This document shows, in pieces, positions 1 through 11,720 of a stretch of 64,000 nt of DNA; positions within the stretch are counted from its first letter, which is position 1, and the number at the start of each line of letters is the position of its first letter. The translations under genes and the position numbers were made by a program. The stretch spans positions 18,017,918 to 18,081,917 of the forward strand of contig NC_092570.1 in assembly GCF_037975245.1 (NCBI RefSeq), written 5' to 3'. The stretch comes from Apostichopus japonicus (Eukaryota; Echinodermata; Holothuroidea; Aspidochirotida; Stichopodidae). The notes beneath the pieces are model-generated. The model was given only the letters and a program-made list of their open reading frames with translations, ran no database searches and was not told where the DNA came from.

Positions 1-159
1 CACACAGCTATCACATACATTTTAATGTAACACCTTCAGAAAATACTTCCACTATAGACAACACAAAAACGCTTTCATGTTATAAAAATAAAAACAATCA
101 ATGAATCAATGAATGAATAAAGGTACAGATATAAAAAGGTAAAATGGGATTAAATAAAA

Positions 160-570
160 GTTACTGTGGTGCGGTGGTTAGTGCTCTGTAATTGAAAGAA
201 TAACACAAACTAATTGTCTGGGTTCAAGAAGAAGTACCTTAATTTTCTGCCCTTTTAACCTTTCCATTCTGAGGTTCAAATATTAGAAATGAGCATTATT
301 TCTCAACAGTTCAAGTGGCGCAGTGGTTAGTGCTCTGGACTGGAGAGAGTTTGTAACTCCATGCCTGCAGTTCAAGTCCAACTAGAGCATTTTAATTTTT
401 CGCTCTTTTAACCTTTCCATTCTGAGGTTCAAATATTAGAAACGAGCATTATTTTTAAACAGTTCAAGTGGTGCAGTGGTTAGTGCTCTGGACTTGGGAG
501 AATCAGACAATCTCCATGTCTGCGGTTCAAGTCCAGCCAGAGCCTTTTAATTTTCTGTTCTTTGTGGCAG
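160..570 (+). repeat. Tandem trimer of a tRNA-headed (SINE-like) repeat, about 150 bp per unit
   Basis: Three units start at about 162, 309 and 463. Each has a box A-like CAGTGGTTAGTGCTCTGG and a box B-like GGTTCAAGTCC, with a long variable-arm-like insert that recalls tRNA-Leu or tRNA-Ser. Units are joined by a shared tail containing CCTTTCCATTCTGAGGTTC. Acceptor-stem pairing is poor, so these are not working tRNA genes. Confidence 0.65.
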
Positions 571-720
571 GTGGAAGTATAAAGGATAAAAACAAAGTTT
601 ATCCATTGGGAACCAAAATGGTGTATTTGGTTGTGCCGTGAGCGATTTAAATTTTCCTGATCAACACGGTTCAAGCCCTGGCTGGGTTATCACCATCCAA
701 AGTTCCCAAGTGAGGCGAGT

Positions 721-867
721 TCCCAAGCGGACTAGGTGAGTTGCGCGGACCCCCTCCCCCTGACAAGGTTCCCAAGCGGACAAGGTGAGTTGCGCGGACC
801 CCCTCCCCCTGACAAGGTTCCCAAGCGGACAAGGTGAGTTGCGCGGACCCCCTCCCCCTGACAAGCT
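721..867 (+). repeat. 49-bp minisatellite, three copies
   Basis: Units begin TCCCAAGCGGAC at 721, 770 and 819 and are nearly identical, each with a CCCCCTCCCCCTGAC block. Confidence 0.9.
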
Positions 868-929
868 TCCCTGATTGCAAGTCCAAACAACTGGATCTTT
901 AAATATTAGAAAATCCTTAAATAACAGTG

Positions 930-1005
930 TCCCATCTAATGGTCTAGTGGTAGAGAAAATTTTTGACAATCACAAGGTCCCTGGTTCAATCCCAACTTCT
1001 GCATT
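930..1005 (+). repeat. tRNA-like segment
   Basis: Box A-like TGGTCTAGTGGTAGAG and box B-like GGTTCAATCCC at tRNA spacing. The anticodon arm is degenerate, so it is more likely a SINE head or tRNA pseudogene than a gene. Confidence 0.4.
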
Positions 1006-2639
1006 TCTTTACTTCCTCCAGTAAAAGACATCCCCCCCCTCTCCCCTTGATTAAAGGCTAACCAAGAAAGGACACATACAGAAAAAAAAGAGAAAAAAAA
1101 CCCATTTATTTTAAGCAAAATACATCTACTTAGAACCACCTAATTATTGCATCCATTTAGAACCATTCCATAGTTACTAAGGATAACAACATTTGCTTCA
1201 AATGTGCTTTACTGGTAAATGGATACTAATCACTTCCATGCAAATCTGTTTAATGACAGGGCTTTTCTTCACCCCAGTTGACACCCTTGAACTACCTGTC
1301 TAGAAAAAGTTTTTTTGGGTGTATAAAAATGCTAATAATAGACAAAACTATGCAGTACAGGCACTGATTTACCATCAATTGCTCCTTAGCAAGAGTATTA
1401 ATTACAGTGTTGTACACTTTGGAATATTTTGGAACGAACAAATGGTTATTTGATGGGACTTCTAAACTTTGCTTCATTGTAAGAATGTTATTTACTAACA
1501 AATGTTGCATTTTCATTGCATGTTTTATCAACATATCCATGTATGATTTCTAGCCTTATTACACATCCATCCCAGCTTTATTTTTTGAGTTATGGCTTTT
1601 CACAAGGTTTTCAAACTTTTTCCAGTTAAATTTACTCTTCTACTCAATAAGGTACATCCACATACCACATTGAAGTTCACCCACCCCACAGTCCTTTAGT
1701 TATTGTGTTTACAATGTTTTCAGACTTTAACCTCAAATGTGTGCACAAGTACTACATGTTATCACACCATTCACTGTAATTTGACCTAAGGTCACCGAAA
1801 ACCCAGGATGTCCGACCAATAGATTAATGGTACCCCACTAGCACACCAAATAATTATGTGAGATTGATGGTTGTCAGGCAAAATTCTAGACAATCCTCCT
1901 GTCCTAAAACGTCCAAATAATCCAGGATTTTATGTTTTGGGGGTAATTATATGAAGAATCAATGATTAATCATAAACAGCATCATAACAATAGTAAAATG
2001 AAACCATGCAGAACTGCTGATGACGTCATTCCAAGGTACCCATGCAGAAACTGAGTGAGTTCACATTCAGGAAGTTTCTCTTTCAGGTTAAAACGTAATG
2101 AGTTATTAATAGTTACATTACATCACTACATTACATCAGTTGCTATTTATAGCAATACAGAAAACAGGCCGGTAATGTCAGGTTCAGTCAAAGTACAAAA
2201 CAAATAAAAAATGAATCGTACATGCACAAAGGAAGTAATCTTGCAGACTTTCTAACGCAGGATTTTCAATTATTTCTGCAGATTTATCATCAATGATTAA
2301 TTCTTCTGTTTATAAAATTGAAATAAACAGAAAAAGAGAAAGGATTTTGTAATTTTTTTTTTCAAATGTCACCTATTTAACCTGCCTCTGGTTACTGTGG
2401 TAGTATTAAATGTTTACTATAGTGCAGTCATTGCTTAGACCAAAACAATGTACACTGTGCCATAAAAGTATAATCAAATGCTTGTGAGATTTGTTCAAAA
2501 AGTTCTGCTGTTCAATCTTGCTTAACTACCTACCTTACACAAATCTTATTTTTATACAAAACCTCATCAATCTTATTTTATACGATATCTTTCACCACCG
2601 ATTTGAGCACTAATTATTCTCCTTAACAACATCCATCAA

Positions 2640-2722
2640 TTTGCATTTATTAGGTTAGTGGTAGCACTTATATATTACATATTTTCTCACCAAAGCTATG
2701 GATGGATCTAAAACTAGATATA
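2640..2722 (-). repeat. Partial duplicate of ATG4 exon 7 end and donor
   Basis: Matches 2751-2831 with a few substitutions and indels, including TGGTAGCACTTATATATTA and CTATGGATGGATCTA. The copy keeps a GTGAGA donor and about 30 nt of the exon. Its coding sense is lost beyond that. Confidence 0.8.
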
Positions 2723-2799
2723 ACAACATAGATGTAAAAACATACATAAATTTGCATTTATTTAGGATAGTGGTAGCACTTATATATTATTTGTCTCAC

Positions 2800-2942
2800 C
2801 AAGGCTATGGATGGATCTAGACTAGATATGAGCATGGTACTGACAGATGCACAGTGGTAGCTCTCGTCTGCTATATGGCCCCACTGATCAAAGTCCACCG
2901 TCGGCTGTGTCGTGTGAGGATCCAGGAAAACAAGGTTTTTAT
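2800..2942 (-). CDS. ATG4: ATG4 exon 7 (catalytic Asp and His)
   Basis: Codes DKNLVFLDPHTTQPTVDFDQ and ends SLDPSIAL in phase 0 at the donor GTGAGA. Asp297 and His299 of LDPH complete the catalytic triad. The last roughly 30 nt of this exon and its donor are duplicated about 110 bp further into the intron (2640-2722). Confidence 0.95.
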
Positions 2943-3212
2943 CTAAGAAGTAACATAAAACGAAAAAATACCAGTATTTGTTACAGAAGATTTTCATTTT
3001 TGCTATTTTTCTGCATGTTAAATTTAATTTGGAGGGGGAGTACATCTTCATCAGAGACAATTTTGAAAGGATTTAGTCGTGTTTAGTGAAGAGATGTATA
3101 AAGTTACATTGACCCCCCAAAAAAATGCAACTGAAAATGATTCCACTTTTCTTTCACTTTTTTAAAAACAAGAAAATTAGTATTGCATTATATATATATA
3201 TATATATATTGC

Positions 3213-3271
<59 letters not shown>

Positions 3272-6200
3272 CTAGTCTTGTCATCATTCATAATAAATGT
3301 TTTGCTCCACATGTTTTAACAGGAAAAGCCATATTTGATTAGATATGAATGGGTTTTATATTTTGTCTGAGAACCGATTCCCCGGCCAAATACTGCTTAA
3401 ATGGGCAACAGTACAAATATTACATCACATTTGTTTTAATTTTGAAGGAGTGGGGCCGAGAGAATTTTGACTACCTACCGTGAACGCCAATGAAATAGTG
3501 GGCATGGTTCGGTTTGCCTCCTATGACTCCTAAGGATTGTGGCAGTTTAAAACAGTTTGTTAACCTATTGATGTATACATTGTTTATCTCATTGAGTCCC
3601 AGTCTGAGAGGAATGAATAGTACTAGAGGTTTCCATGACGACGAAGACGATTCTGATGCGGCAAGGTAGAGAGGACCGTTTGCTCCCTGCTCCTGAAAGA
3701 CGTGTTCTGATCTGGGCTTGTGGAACGAGGGTTTATTCCCCTGGACAGCTGTACGACAAAGAGCTCCTGAGAAAGGTGAAAGGCACGAGAATATGAACAT
3801 AGCTGTGAAATTATGAAATGAAAATTAGGATTGCTAGGGTGGGTGATCTAAAATGGGTATCATATTGATAATGTAATAGATATGAGACATCAACATTGGA
3901 TATCCTTGACAAGGAAATGTACTTTAGAATAGTGATATATACGTTAAAGAGGCACTGTGAAAAGTATTTTATCTACTTCTTCCTCATCTTTGGGAAAGAC
4001 AGGAAGTGAAACTATTCATGCCTTTAATTAATAACTGCTGAGTTTTGAAATTGTGCAACGTATGTATTTTTTGTTGTCTTGACAACGTAAGACAAAAAAC
4101 CGACAGAACTCTTTTGGGAAGTAAAGAGGAAACAATTACCCAAGCAAGCAGAATTTTCAATTAGAAACCCACATTTATAGAGTTTCATCTGTCATACTAC
4201 AAGGACCACATCACATATAAACAAGATACAATAATATTAGGGGCTAAAGTCCTAGGTTTACCAACTGACATAGAAATGTTGGCATATTTTATATAATGTC
4301 CAACGTAATAAAGGACACTGGTATGTCATCATTCTCATTTATGACAAAATTTAACAGATATTTTATTCTCGTTTTAGATCTGGTTGGTCTAACACATGTT
4401 TACAATATATCTTGATATATTATATTATCAATGACTCATTCTGTGTTTTCAGTTTATTTTTCAAGATTTGTATCAGCACAGCAGAATACAGAATATAGTT
4501 TTGGATTTATATGGCCAAATGTTGGGTATGACTCTTAGCAGACTTACAGTATGAGTAAATCAGCTTGAGAACAAGTACAAGTAGATTTCCCCTTGTTGTA
4601 CTGTATGAGTACCAGTATGAGTGCCAGTATGAGCACGAGTACCAGTAAGAGTACCATTACAGGTACCAGTATGAGTGCCAGTACCAGTATGAGTACCAGT
4701 ACAAGCACCAGTACGAGTACCAGTATAAGCACCAGTACAAGTACCAGTACAAGTGCCAGTATGAGAACCAGTATGAGCACCAGTACAAATACCAAAATGA
4801 GCATGAGTACCAGTATGAGCACCAACACGAAGGACCAGAACGAGTACCAGTACCAGTATGAGTGCGAGTACCAGTACGAGCACACCAATACAAGTACCAG
4901 TATGAGCACCAGTACGAGTACCAGCATGAGCACCAGTATGAAGACCAGTATGAGTACCAGTACCATTACGAGTACCATTACGAGTACCAGTATGAGTACG
5001 AGTACCAGTACGAGTACCAGTACCAGTACAAGCACCAGTACGAGTATCAGTACGATACCAGTACGATCACCAGTACGAGCACCAGTATGAGTACCAGTAC
5101 CAGTACCAATATGAGTACCATTACGAGTGCCAGTGCGAGTACCAGTACCAGTACATTTTGGTTTTAATAGTATCTACGTGAGATTTCCAAACCTGTCAGT
5201 TTGAATCAAACTTACTGATATCTTCTTTGACCACTGTGTTGTCTAATGCTACATGCACAGCGATGTTACTCCAGCGATCAAAGGCTGCTAGCTTCTTCAA
5301 AACTTGTGCTACTGTGTTTGGACCATACCAGTGGCCCACATCTTTACCCTCACTGACACCCATTTGTGCTGAGAAAAAAAAACATGTAAAATAGTTATAT
5401 GAACCATCATAAAGTTAAGTATGCTATGTTCAGGAGAATAGGTGAAGGCTGGGTTTATGGAAACTTGAAAAAGTGGAGTCAAATGAAGTTAAAATGCAAC
5501 ATATAGCCCGATAATCTTGTTTTCAACTCACCAATCTGATGGATTGAATAAGAGCTGTCTTTTTTGTCCAGAAACATCTTTAAAACTTTAATATAATCTT
5601 CATCTGGATTGTGTTTGTTCCACACCCAATCTGAAAAAATAAAATAAAAAATATCATTTTAATGAAGATAAATCACTTACAGTTGACTCTCTTTTCTGTA
5701 TCCAATGCTTGCATATTTGATAAGTTGTCCCAAAGCAGAGGTCAACTGAAATCTACCATTATCAATTACCAGAATCAGACACAAATATTTCTGAGTGAAA
5801 CTTGGTTTCCTAAATTGAGGTCAACAAATGACAAAGCGTATTATTGTATTGTAATTTACATTTGTTTTTCAGTATTTATACACAGTATAGTAGTATATCA
5901 TCATTTGCAACGAATATTGACAGGAAACTTAGTTTCAATTTGCAGAGTGAAAGCAGTATGACTTGTTTCTGTCCAAGCACGGTTAAAAAAGGACTTGTTA
6001 AAATTGGTTCAAACTACTGCAGTGTATTTTACTGTACTGTACATGCCTGTAGTACTACTCTATAACAATATGCAGTAAGACATTCTAATCTTCACCAAGC
6101 TATGTGATATTTACACATACAGACTATATCTGGATATCCTCTTAATATAATTAAAAGATCAAACTATCTGGCTGATCCAAATAGCAATTTTTGCAAGATT

Positions 6201-9200
6201 ATTCGTCTACGTAAATGTTTCTGTCCCACAATTTCCTGTAATTTATTGATATTTCATGCAAAAACTGTTGAAGCATAATTTGCATAATGAATCAAACTAG
6301 TCTTTTTGTGATTTGGTGGAAACTGTTTTCAGACAGATGTTATCTTTTCTTTCAGTTTTACATTTTGGCACCATCAGATTGTAAAATATTCAATCCACCT
6401 TGAATGGAATGACCGTTGTCATGGTTACTCAAGAATTGACAGCAGAGTACTTAGGAATTCTTAACAAATGACAAATCAAACAAGAACAACTGTATTTGTA
6501 TATAAATACGTGTCATTGTAGTGCGTGGTGAAGGTCAACATTAGTTAGTTGTTGATATTCAATGGAGGGGTCTTTGTTAGTGCAACCCTTTTGAACTTTA
6601 TTTTGGTCACGAATTGGAAGCCAGTTTCGGCGTTTGGTCCTTTATCGTAGAGCAAAGCTAGGCTATATTGTGTAATGTTGATAAACAGTACTCTAGTTAG
6701 CATGCGCCTGCAATATAAACAAAGAGATGATGACTAAAACCATCACAGATTAACCGGACAACCAAGCTGTCAATCACGTAACAGAGAAAAATGCCCCGAG
6801 TACAAGTAAGATGAGTACTGATGTACAGTATGTTAGAATATGTGTACAAGTGTGGATTCAATCAAGAAATTTACAAACCTTTCCCTAAATGTCTGCATAT
6901 AAGAGCTTGTGCCAGCATCATTTGACCACATCTTAGCATACATCCCCAACCCTGGTCTGTGTTTGGCCCAACTCCACCTGAAACAAAAAGAACAAACTCT
7001 TAAAAGATGCAGATCTATTTAAAGGATTTTTTAGTGAAATATCAGAACCAGTCCTTCCGGTCATGTCATCTATTGTCTTCCTCTCGCCCTAAGCCTTGCC
7101 CTGTGATGAATTTTAGTTTCTGTGATGGAGTGCTGGAAATGTTGGCCCATCCTGCCAAAAAATTTGAATCTTACACTGACTTACGTCGATAGGTGACGTC
7201 AGTGAGGCACATTGGTCAGACTCGGCCGGATCTCACTATTAGCTTGGCCTTGATACACTCACAGGAAAATGTACAGAATTAATGTACAGCTGTGATTCAA
7301 AAAATCTCTCAAATAACAAATATCTGAACAACATATGATGAACTTGAAGAAGAACTAGTTAGGGAATTCTGGAATGTTTTAACCCTCCAAAAGATTGCTA
7401 ACTTGCAACTTCACCGGGAATCATCAAAATCTCTATTTTACTGTCAGAAATTTTAACTTCCTCGCTACAGTGTAGCTAACTAATGATAGCGTCCCTGCAA
7501 CCCCCAAAATGGAGTGCTGCGATGACATCCAGTCGCTCATCGTTCTTCACTGTTCAAAATATATCATAGGAAGTAAACTCCTGAACTAGGGACTGTGGCG
7601 ATGAAAAAATATGGAGTTTTTTTGTATACCCAAATAGACTGCCACTATAAACTTCCTTTAAACATAATGGAGCGATATTGTAGTACAATATCTCTCCATT
7701 ATGTTTAAATAATTGTACTATTACTGCGATTACTCGGTTCCAGTTATGACATCATCACTGTCATTTTTACATTGCAGAAATACAGTTGACACAAATCTTT
7801 GTTCATGGTGCACTGTTTTTATTTGTTCTTTCGTATCTAAACATGTGTTGTCTAATTCATGTAAAAACATCTACTGTACCAAATAAAACCTGTGAACTAC
7901 TTTCAATCTTCAACATTTCTTAAAACCCTTCATAGTAAATAAAAAACTTTCAATGAATCTACGAGGCTACTACAACAACTAGCACTAATTAAAGCAAATG
8001 TGCAAACAGTAACACCTTGTAGCCTTGTGATGATTAATATGCAAGAGTTTTCTGTAAATCTTATCTAGGACGTTCAACCAGGGAGTTGTTATGGAAACAA
8101 CTCCCTGGTTCATCGCGCTAGGCAAGGCTCTAGCCTAGCGCGATAGCAGGCATACATTTTGCACACTCGATCTGCACACTCGATCAGACATCCCATAAAT
8201 GTGAACCAGGTCAGTAATGAGGTAACTGTAACCATGTTTGAAGAAATGACAAATACTTTGGCAATCGTAAAAGATTAATAACTTACAATCAAGCATTGCT
8301 TGGACTGAATGTTGAACTGCACAACTATCGTACTGACAAGCAAATGCATGAATCTAACTGGAGTACCCTTATTTTTAACACAGCACAGTGCTAATGTAGC
8401 ATTGAGAACCTGCACTTTTGCAATATTTGCTGACAAACTGCTTTTAGTGTTGTTTTTATTCAAAGCAGATTATGTGTAGTGCTAGCTTGTAGTCGAGTAA
8501 TCGCAACTTAGGTTTTGAGCGCGATTAATCGAACTTCCAAAGTGTTATCGCGACTACTAGCGATTAATCGATTACGACTATCAGCTCACTGATTCACACC
8601 CACCAACGAACTGGCATGGTGTTGAGTGTACAGTGCCTTTACCTTAGGGTCCCATTTGAAGTGTAAATGCAGATCACTGTATGTTTCTTAAGGACTTACC
8701 TATTGGTGAGAAGTTCTTTCTGTAAGTTATCCAGAGTCTTGAGTGAACAAACTCTTTTATTTGATGTTGATCTCTTGTGCAGTCAAATTGTCTCCCAAGA
8801 ATCCACATAGGGCCAGCATTTTGTGGAGGAAATGGTTCCACCACAACACTGTTGATGCTTTCATAGGTTACACAGGCTGTGAGAAAGTAGAAAATATATA
8901 ATTTGAAGAAAGCAAGACTAGACCGGTACAATGAAGTTAAATACGGAAATATCAAACAAAAGCATCCTTTCTGCATTCATGTTACATCACTTCCTTTAAA
9001 ATCCTGCAAATAACTCCCGTCCCCACCCCCCACCCCCCACCCCCACAGGAACAAAAAAACAGTGGTGTATAAAAGCACCTTACACTTAGTAACAACCGTC
9101 TTAGCTTGACACAGGTCTGGGGTTGTGGGGTTGCAGGGAGACAGGTAAGGGAAGAGAGAAGTAACTTCACAACGAAAGGAGTACTAATCATATGCAAATT

Positions 9201-11518
9201 ACTGACAACTGACTTCACCTTATGGTCTCCATTTTAGTACAAAAACATCATACAATCAACACAATAAGGTAGCTCTGCTCTTTAAGTTATTCAATTCTAC
9301 AATAGCCATTGATTTCTCACATTTAGAAAATAACTGTTCCTTAATATCGCAATAAAGCCTTGTGATATTTATAGTATGTAATTGTATGTAACTGTCCTGT
9401 ACACATTATTGGCATTCAACTATAAATGCAATATTACACAGAGCAACTTTGTAGCCATTACTTCAATCATACAGGGAAAGTCAGTTGATAATGATAACTA
9501 ATTGCTATATATACCTCTCTGTAGGCATTACTACAATCATACAGGGATAGTTTGTTGATAATGATAACTCATAGTGAAACTACAGTATATAAAAGAGTTG
9601 TTTTTTTTCTTCCACCTTCGTGTGAAAGAGGAAGTCTGTGAACAACCTGAATGATGATTAAGTTCATATTTTCTTAGCTGGACTGTGGGCAGTGCTGAAC
9701 CAACAACAGGAGTCAATTATGTGTTAGTACAGATTACAGAAAAAAATCAGTACACTAAATGCAGATATATTTTATTGCTACTCACACTATGGCTAATAAA
9801 AAGTAGAGTGTAATAAATACCAACAATGTTAAGAAGTGGTTATTATAAAATTGAGTGTAGCCTACTATAGACTGTTAAAATATTGCAATTCTAGCATACT
9901 GTATGTTATATTAACGGTCACTTCTGTAGGCCTGATGCAGCATTTTACTGCAGAGAGGGTGCGTAAGAGAGATAGAACTACCCCATGCTCCACATCTCTG
10001 GTAATAGCTAGGCACTACCCATCTGGAGAGATAATCTCTTACGCATCTGGAGAGATTATAACCTCTTCATATTGATTCAGTCTTGTTGCAGGGGAATGTA
10101 CAATAGCTGCTTGACACAGTAGTCATATCAAGTATAAATCTACTGGATAGCTGTTGATTGCCAAGTTGATCACTGCACAACACACAGTTCGTACCACAAG
10201 TTCACAACAGTAACCTTTCTTTCTAGTGAAGGTCTGTCCTATAAAACAGCTATAATTTGATATCTGGAAAAGATCTTCCAAAATAATGCAAATTCATGAG
10301 AGGAAATTATCTAGTTCCATTCAAGGTTATGTTGACATAACTATCTAATCTGAAAAGAAAGCATATATGCATATATATAAAGCATATATGTACTTCTCAG
10401 TGCTGTGTGTTATGTACTTCTCAGTGCTGTTTGCTATGTACTTCTCAGTACTGTGTGTTATAAATGTACTTCTCAGTGCTGTGTGTACTGTACTTCTCAG
10501 TGCACTGTGTGTTATGTACTTCTCAGTGCTGTGTGTTATGTACTATGTAGGCCTACTTCTCAGTGCTGTTTGTTATGTACGTTTCAGTGCTGTGTGTTAT
10601 GTACTTCTCAGTGCTGTGTGTTATGTACTAACATGACATATACAGCCATTCACACACCTATACTTACTGTACACAAAACCTCAACCTCAATTGCTGAGGG
10701 TGCACTATAACTAAATTTCAAGCATGTGTGTCATGTGATACTAAACATGAAGTGTAGTCATCTACAGTATTTCCTAAGTTTACTGTAGACGTGAAATTAC
10801 TATCCTGGTCTCCTGATCTTCACAGAAATTAATATTTACTCAAGATGAAATTAAACAATTAGCTCACTGAAGTAAACTGCCTATATTTGTAAATATAATG
10901 ATGATCTTATACCCATACTAAATCCATCTATCAGCTTGTCTCTGAATTTCATCCTTGAACTCATGATCCCTTCACCACCATCCCCAGGTAATGAAGGAGT
11001 TAAACGTACCACCTGTACAGTAAGACAATACAGTAATCTTCTATCATAGCACTAGATACAATCTACAAACTCTACTGGTTACATCAATAAGTGACCCAAT
11101 ACATATGATAATATACCTGGGTACACATGATACAACATTAGATAAAAACCCAAGTCCAGGGTATAATAACACTGACATTGTACAGTATTCCATCCTTCTG
11201 CCAACCAGCTTGGAGTAATTAACTCACCCCACGATGAAAACTTCCAGTATTTTACTTCCGACGCACAATTAAAAATCCAATGAAAATGTGGCCCAGGCAT
11301 CACCATTCAAAACTTTAAACCAACAACGCTATTGGCTTGAGAAAATTTCGCACAGGGTCACACTTGTAAGTTTAATTGTTACATCTAACTTGCATGTAGA
11401 GTTTTGAAAAAATTCCTCTGGAAAAAATTGACAAAGACCTTCTTTTTTTATCCACCAATAACTTACCTATGAAGTCTCCTGATTCCGTTGATGATGATAA
11501 ACTGTTGAATGATTCCAT
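2800..11518 (-). CDS. ATG4: ATG4-type autophagy cysteine protease, seven exons, 3' end beyond the window
   Basis: Family C54 cysteine protease. It cleaves the C-terminus of ATG8/LC3/GABARAP precursors to expose the glycine, and later removes the same proteins from phosphatidylethanolamine; it acts in the cytosol. Joining exons 11467-11518, 8700-8876, 6879-6977, 5532-5630, 5216-5368, 3479-3766 and 2800-2942 gives 337 residues in one frame, all with GT-AG borders. The catalytic Cys89 is in GWGCMLRCGQM, Asp297 and His299 are in LDPHTTQP, and the conserved Trp156 is in GHWYGPNTVAQV. SLGVIGGKPNHAHYFIG matches the regulatory-loop region. The start Met at 11518 has an in-frame TGA two codons upstream. 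The sequence resembles vertebrate ATG4B/ATG4A more than the longer ATG4C/D. The coding sequence stops after LDPSIAL at a good donor; the expected GFFC-type final exon was not found in 1-2799, so the gene runs off the left edge. Confidence 0.95.
3188..3271. repeat. (TA)n microsatellite
   Basis: Nearly pure TA dinucleotide, interrupted once by a TTGCAT at about 3209, in the ATG4 intron after exon 6. Confidence 0.95.
3479..3766 (-). CDS. ATG4: ATG4 exon 6
   Basis: The longest exon. It has a Ser-rich insert (AASESSSSSWKPLVLFIPLR) followed by LGLNEINNVYINRL and SLGVIGGKPNHAHYFIG. The last motif is the conserved loop that gates substrate entry in ATG4B. Acceptor CACCTTTCTCAG, donor GTAGGT. Confidence 0.96.
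4602..5154. repeat. Degenerate 6-bp satellite (AGTACC type)
   Basis: About 550 bp of AGTACC/AGTATG/AGCACC hexamers. It is open in several frames on both strands (Ser-Thr, Gln-Tyr or Leu-Val runs), which is a by-product of the period, not coding. It lies in the ATG4 intron between exons 5 and 6. Confidence 0.95.
5216..5368 (-). CDS. ATG4: ATG4 exon 5
   Basis: Codes AQMGVSEGKDVGHWYGPNTV and continues AQVLKKLAAFDRWSNIAVHV. Trp156 corresponds to the Trp of human ATG4B that covers the active-site groove. The donor GTAAGT lies only about 60 bp from the hexamer satellite in the next intron. Confidence 0.96.
5532..5630 (-). CDS. ATG4: ATG4 exon 4
   Basis: Codes WVWNKHNPDEDYIKVLKMFL followed by DKKDSSYSIHQI. 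The FLDKKDSSYSIHQI block matches the FIDRKDSYYSIHQI region of ATG4B. Acceptor ATTTTTTCAG, donor GTGAGT, phase 1 at both ends. Confidence 0.95.
6879..6977 (-). CDS. ATG4: ATG4 exon 3 (catalytic cysteine)
   Basis: Codes DQGWGCMLRCGQMMLAQAL and ICRHLGK. The first Cys of GWGCMLRC (residue 89) is the nucleophile by alignment with Cys74 of human ATG4B. Acceptor TTTGTTTCAG and donor GTTTGT; the donor is weaker than the others in this gene. Confidence 0.95.
7657..7709. repeat. 53-bp near-perfect palindrome
   Basis: Two 26-bp arms (7657-7682 and 7684-7709) with one mismatch and a single central base. It is in the ATG4 intron between exons 2 and 3. Confidence 0.9.
8076..8144. repeat. Two adjacent perfect inverted repeats
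   Basis: First stem 15 bp, 8076-8090 with 8096-8110, loop of 5. Second stem 12 bp, 8112-8123 with 8133-8144, loop of 9; its arm ATCGCGCTAGGC is unusually GC-rich for the region. Same ATG4 intron as the 53-bp palindrome. Confidence 0.9.
8700..8876 (-). CDS. ATG4: ATG4 exon 2
   Basis: Starts after a CTTTCTCACAG acceptor and ends at the donor GTAAGT. Contains PMWILGRQFD and SRLWITYRKNFSPIG, the hallmark N-terminal lobe of ATG4 proteins (vertebrate form: WILGRKY, SRLWFTYRKNFPAIG). Phase 1 at both ends. Confidence 0.95.
9444..9570. repeat. Imperfect tandem duplication
   Basis: Two copies of a block containing ATCATACAGGGA and GTTGATAATGATAACT, about 70 bp apart, in ATG4 intron 1. Confidence 0.7.
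10389..10628 (+). repeat. Minisatellite of 24-27 bp units
   Basis: About nine copies of a unit containing TACTTCTCAGTGCTGTGTG, with length variation, in ATG4 intron 1. Confidence 0.92.
11467..11518 (-). CDS. ATG4: ATG4 exon 1 (start codon)
   Basis: Codes MESFNSLSSSTESGDFI plus one base of the next codon. The ATG is at 11518-11516, preceded in frame by TGA AAT, so no longer N-terminus is possible within this exon. The donor GTAAGT is at 11466-11461. The Ser-rich N-terminus is not conserved with vertebrate ATG4B, as expected for this flexible tail. A non-coding upstream exon cannot be excluded. Confidence 0.85.
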
Positions 11519-11639
11519 ATTTCAAGGGTCTTATTTGAAACTGTTTCTAAACAGTCTTGATTACAAAATTCAAAACCTACTATGACAGTCAACAGCTCTG
11601 GATTGTGCAATATAGAGAAGTGAGACTAGACGTAATGAT

Positions 11640-11720
11640 GGCTGAAAGGAAACTAGACTGGCGCATCGTGCCGCCAATGAGCTAATAGTTACTCACAACG
11701 ATGAGCGTGAATTAGGAACA
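11640..11720 (-). promoter_or_regulatory. Possible ATG4 promoter region
   Basis: A CpG-containing patch about 150 bp upstream of the ATG4 start codon with a CCAAT box on the plus strand at 11674-11678. There is no TATA box at an obvious distance. Position and the CCAAT motif are the only support. Confidence 0.25.

Larger units (their letters stand above)
1..2799. other. ATG4 last visible intron
   Basis: No coding exon was found here in spite of a specific look for the GFFC-type C-terminal exon of ATG4. It holds three tRNA-like-headed tandem repeats, a 49-bp triplicate, another tRNA-like segment and a partial copy of exon 7. Confidence 0.6.

Noticed and set aside
308-545. Functional tRNA genes
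   Set aside because: Box A and box B are present, but acceptor stems do not pair and the units are tandem with SINE-like tails.
2300-2345. Candidate ATG4 final exon with an LFFC-like reading on the minus strand
   Set aside because: No acceptor AG in the right phase before it and a stop after about ten codons.
4544-5167. Open frames of Leu-Val, Ser-Thr and Gln-Tyr runs on both strands
   Set aside because: By-product of the 6-bp satellite in an ATG4 intron.
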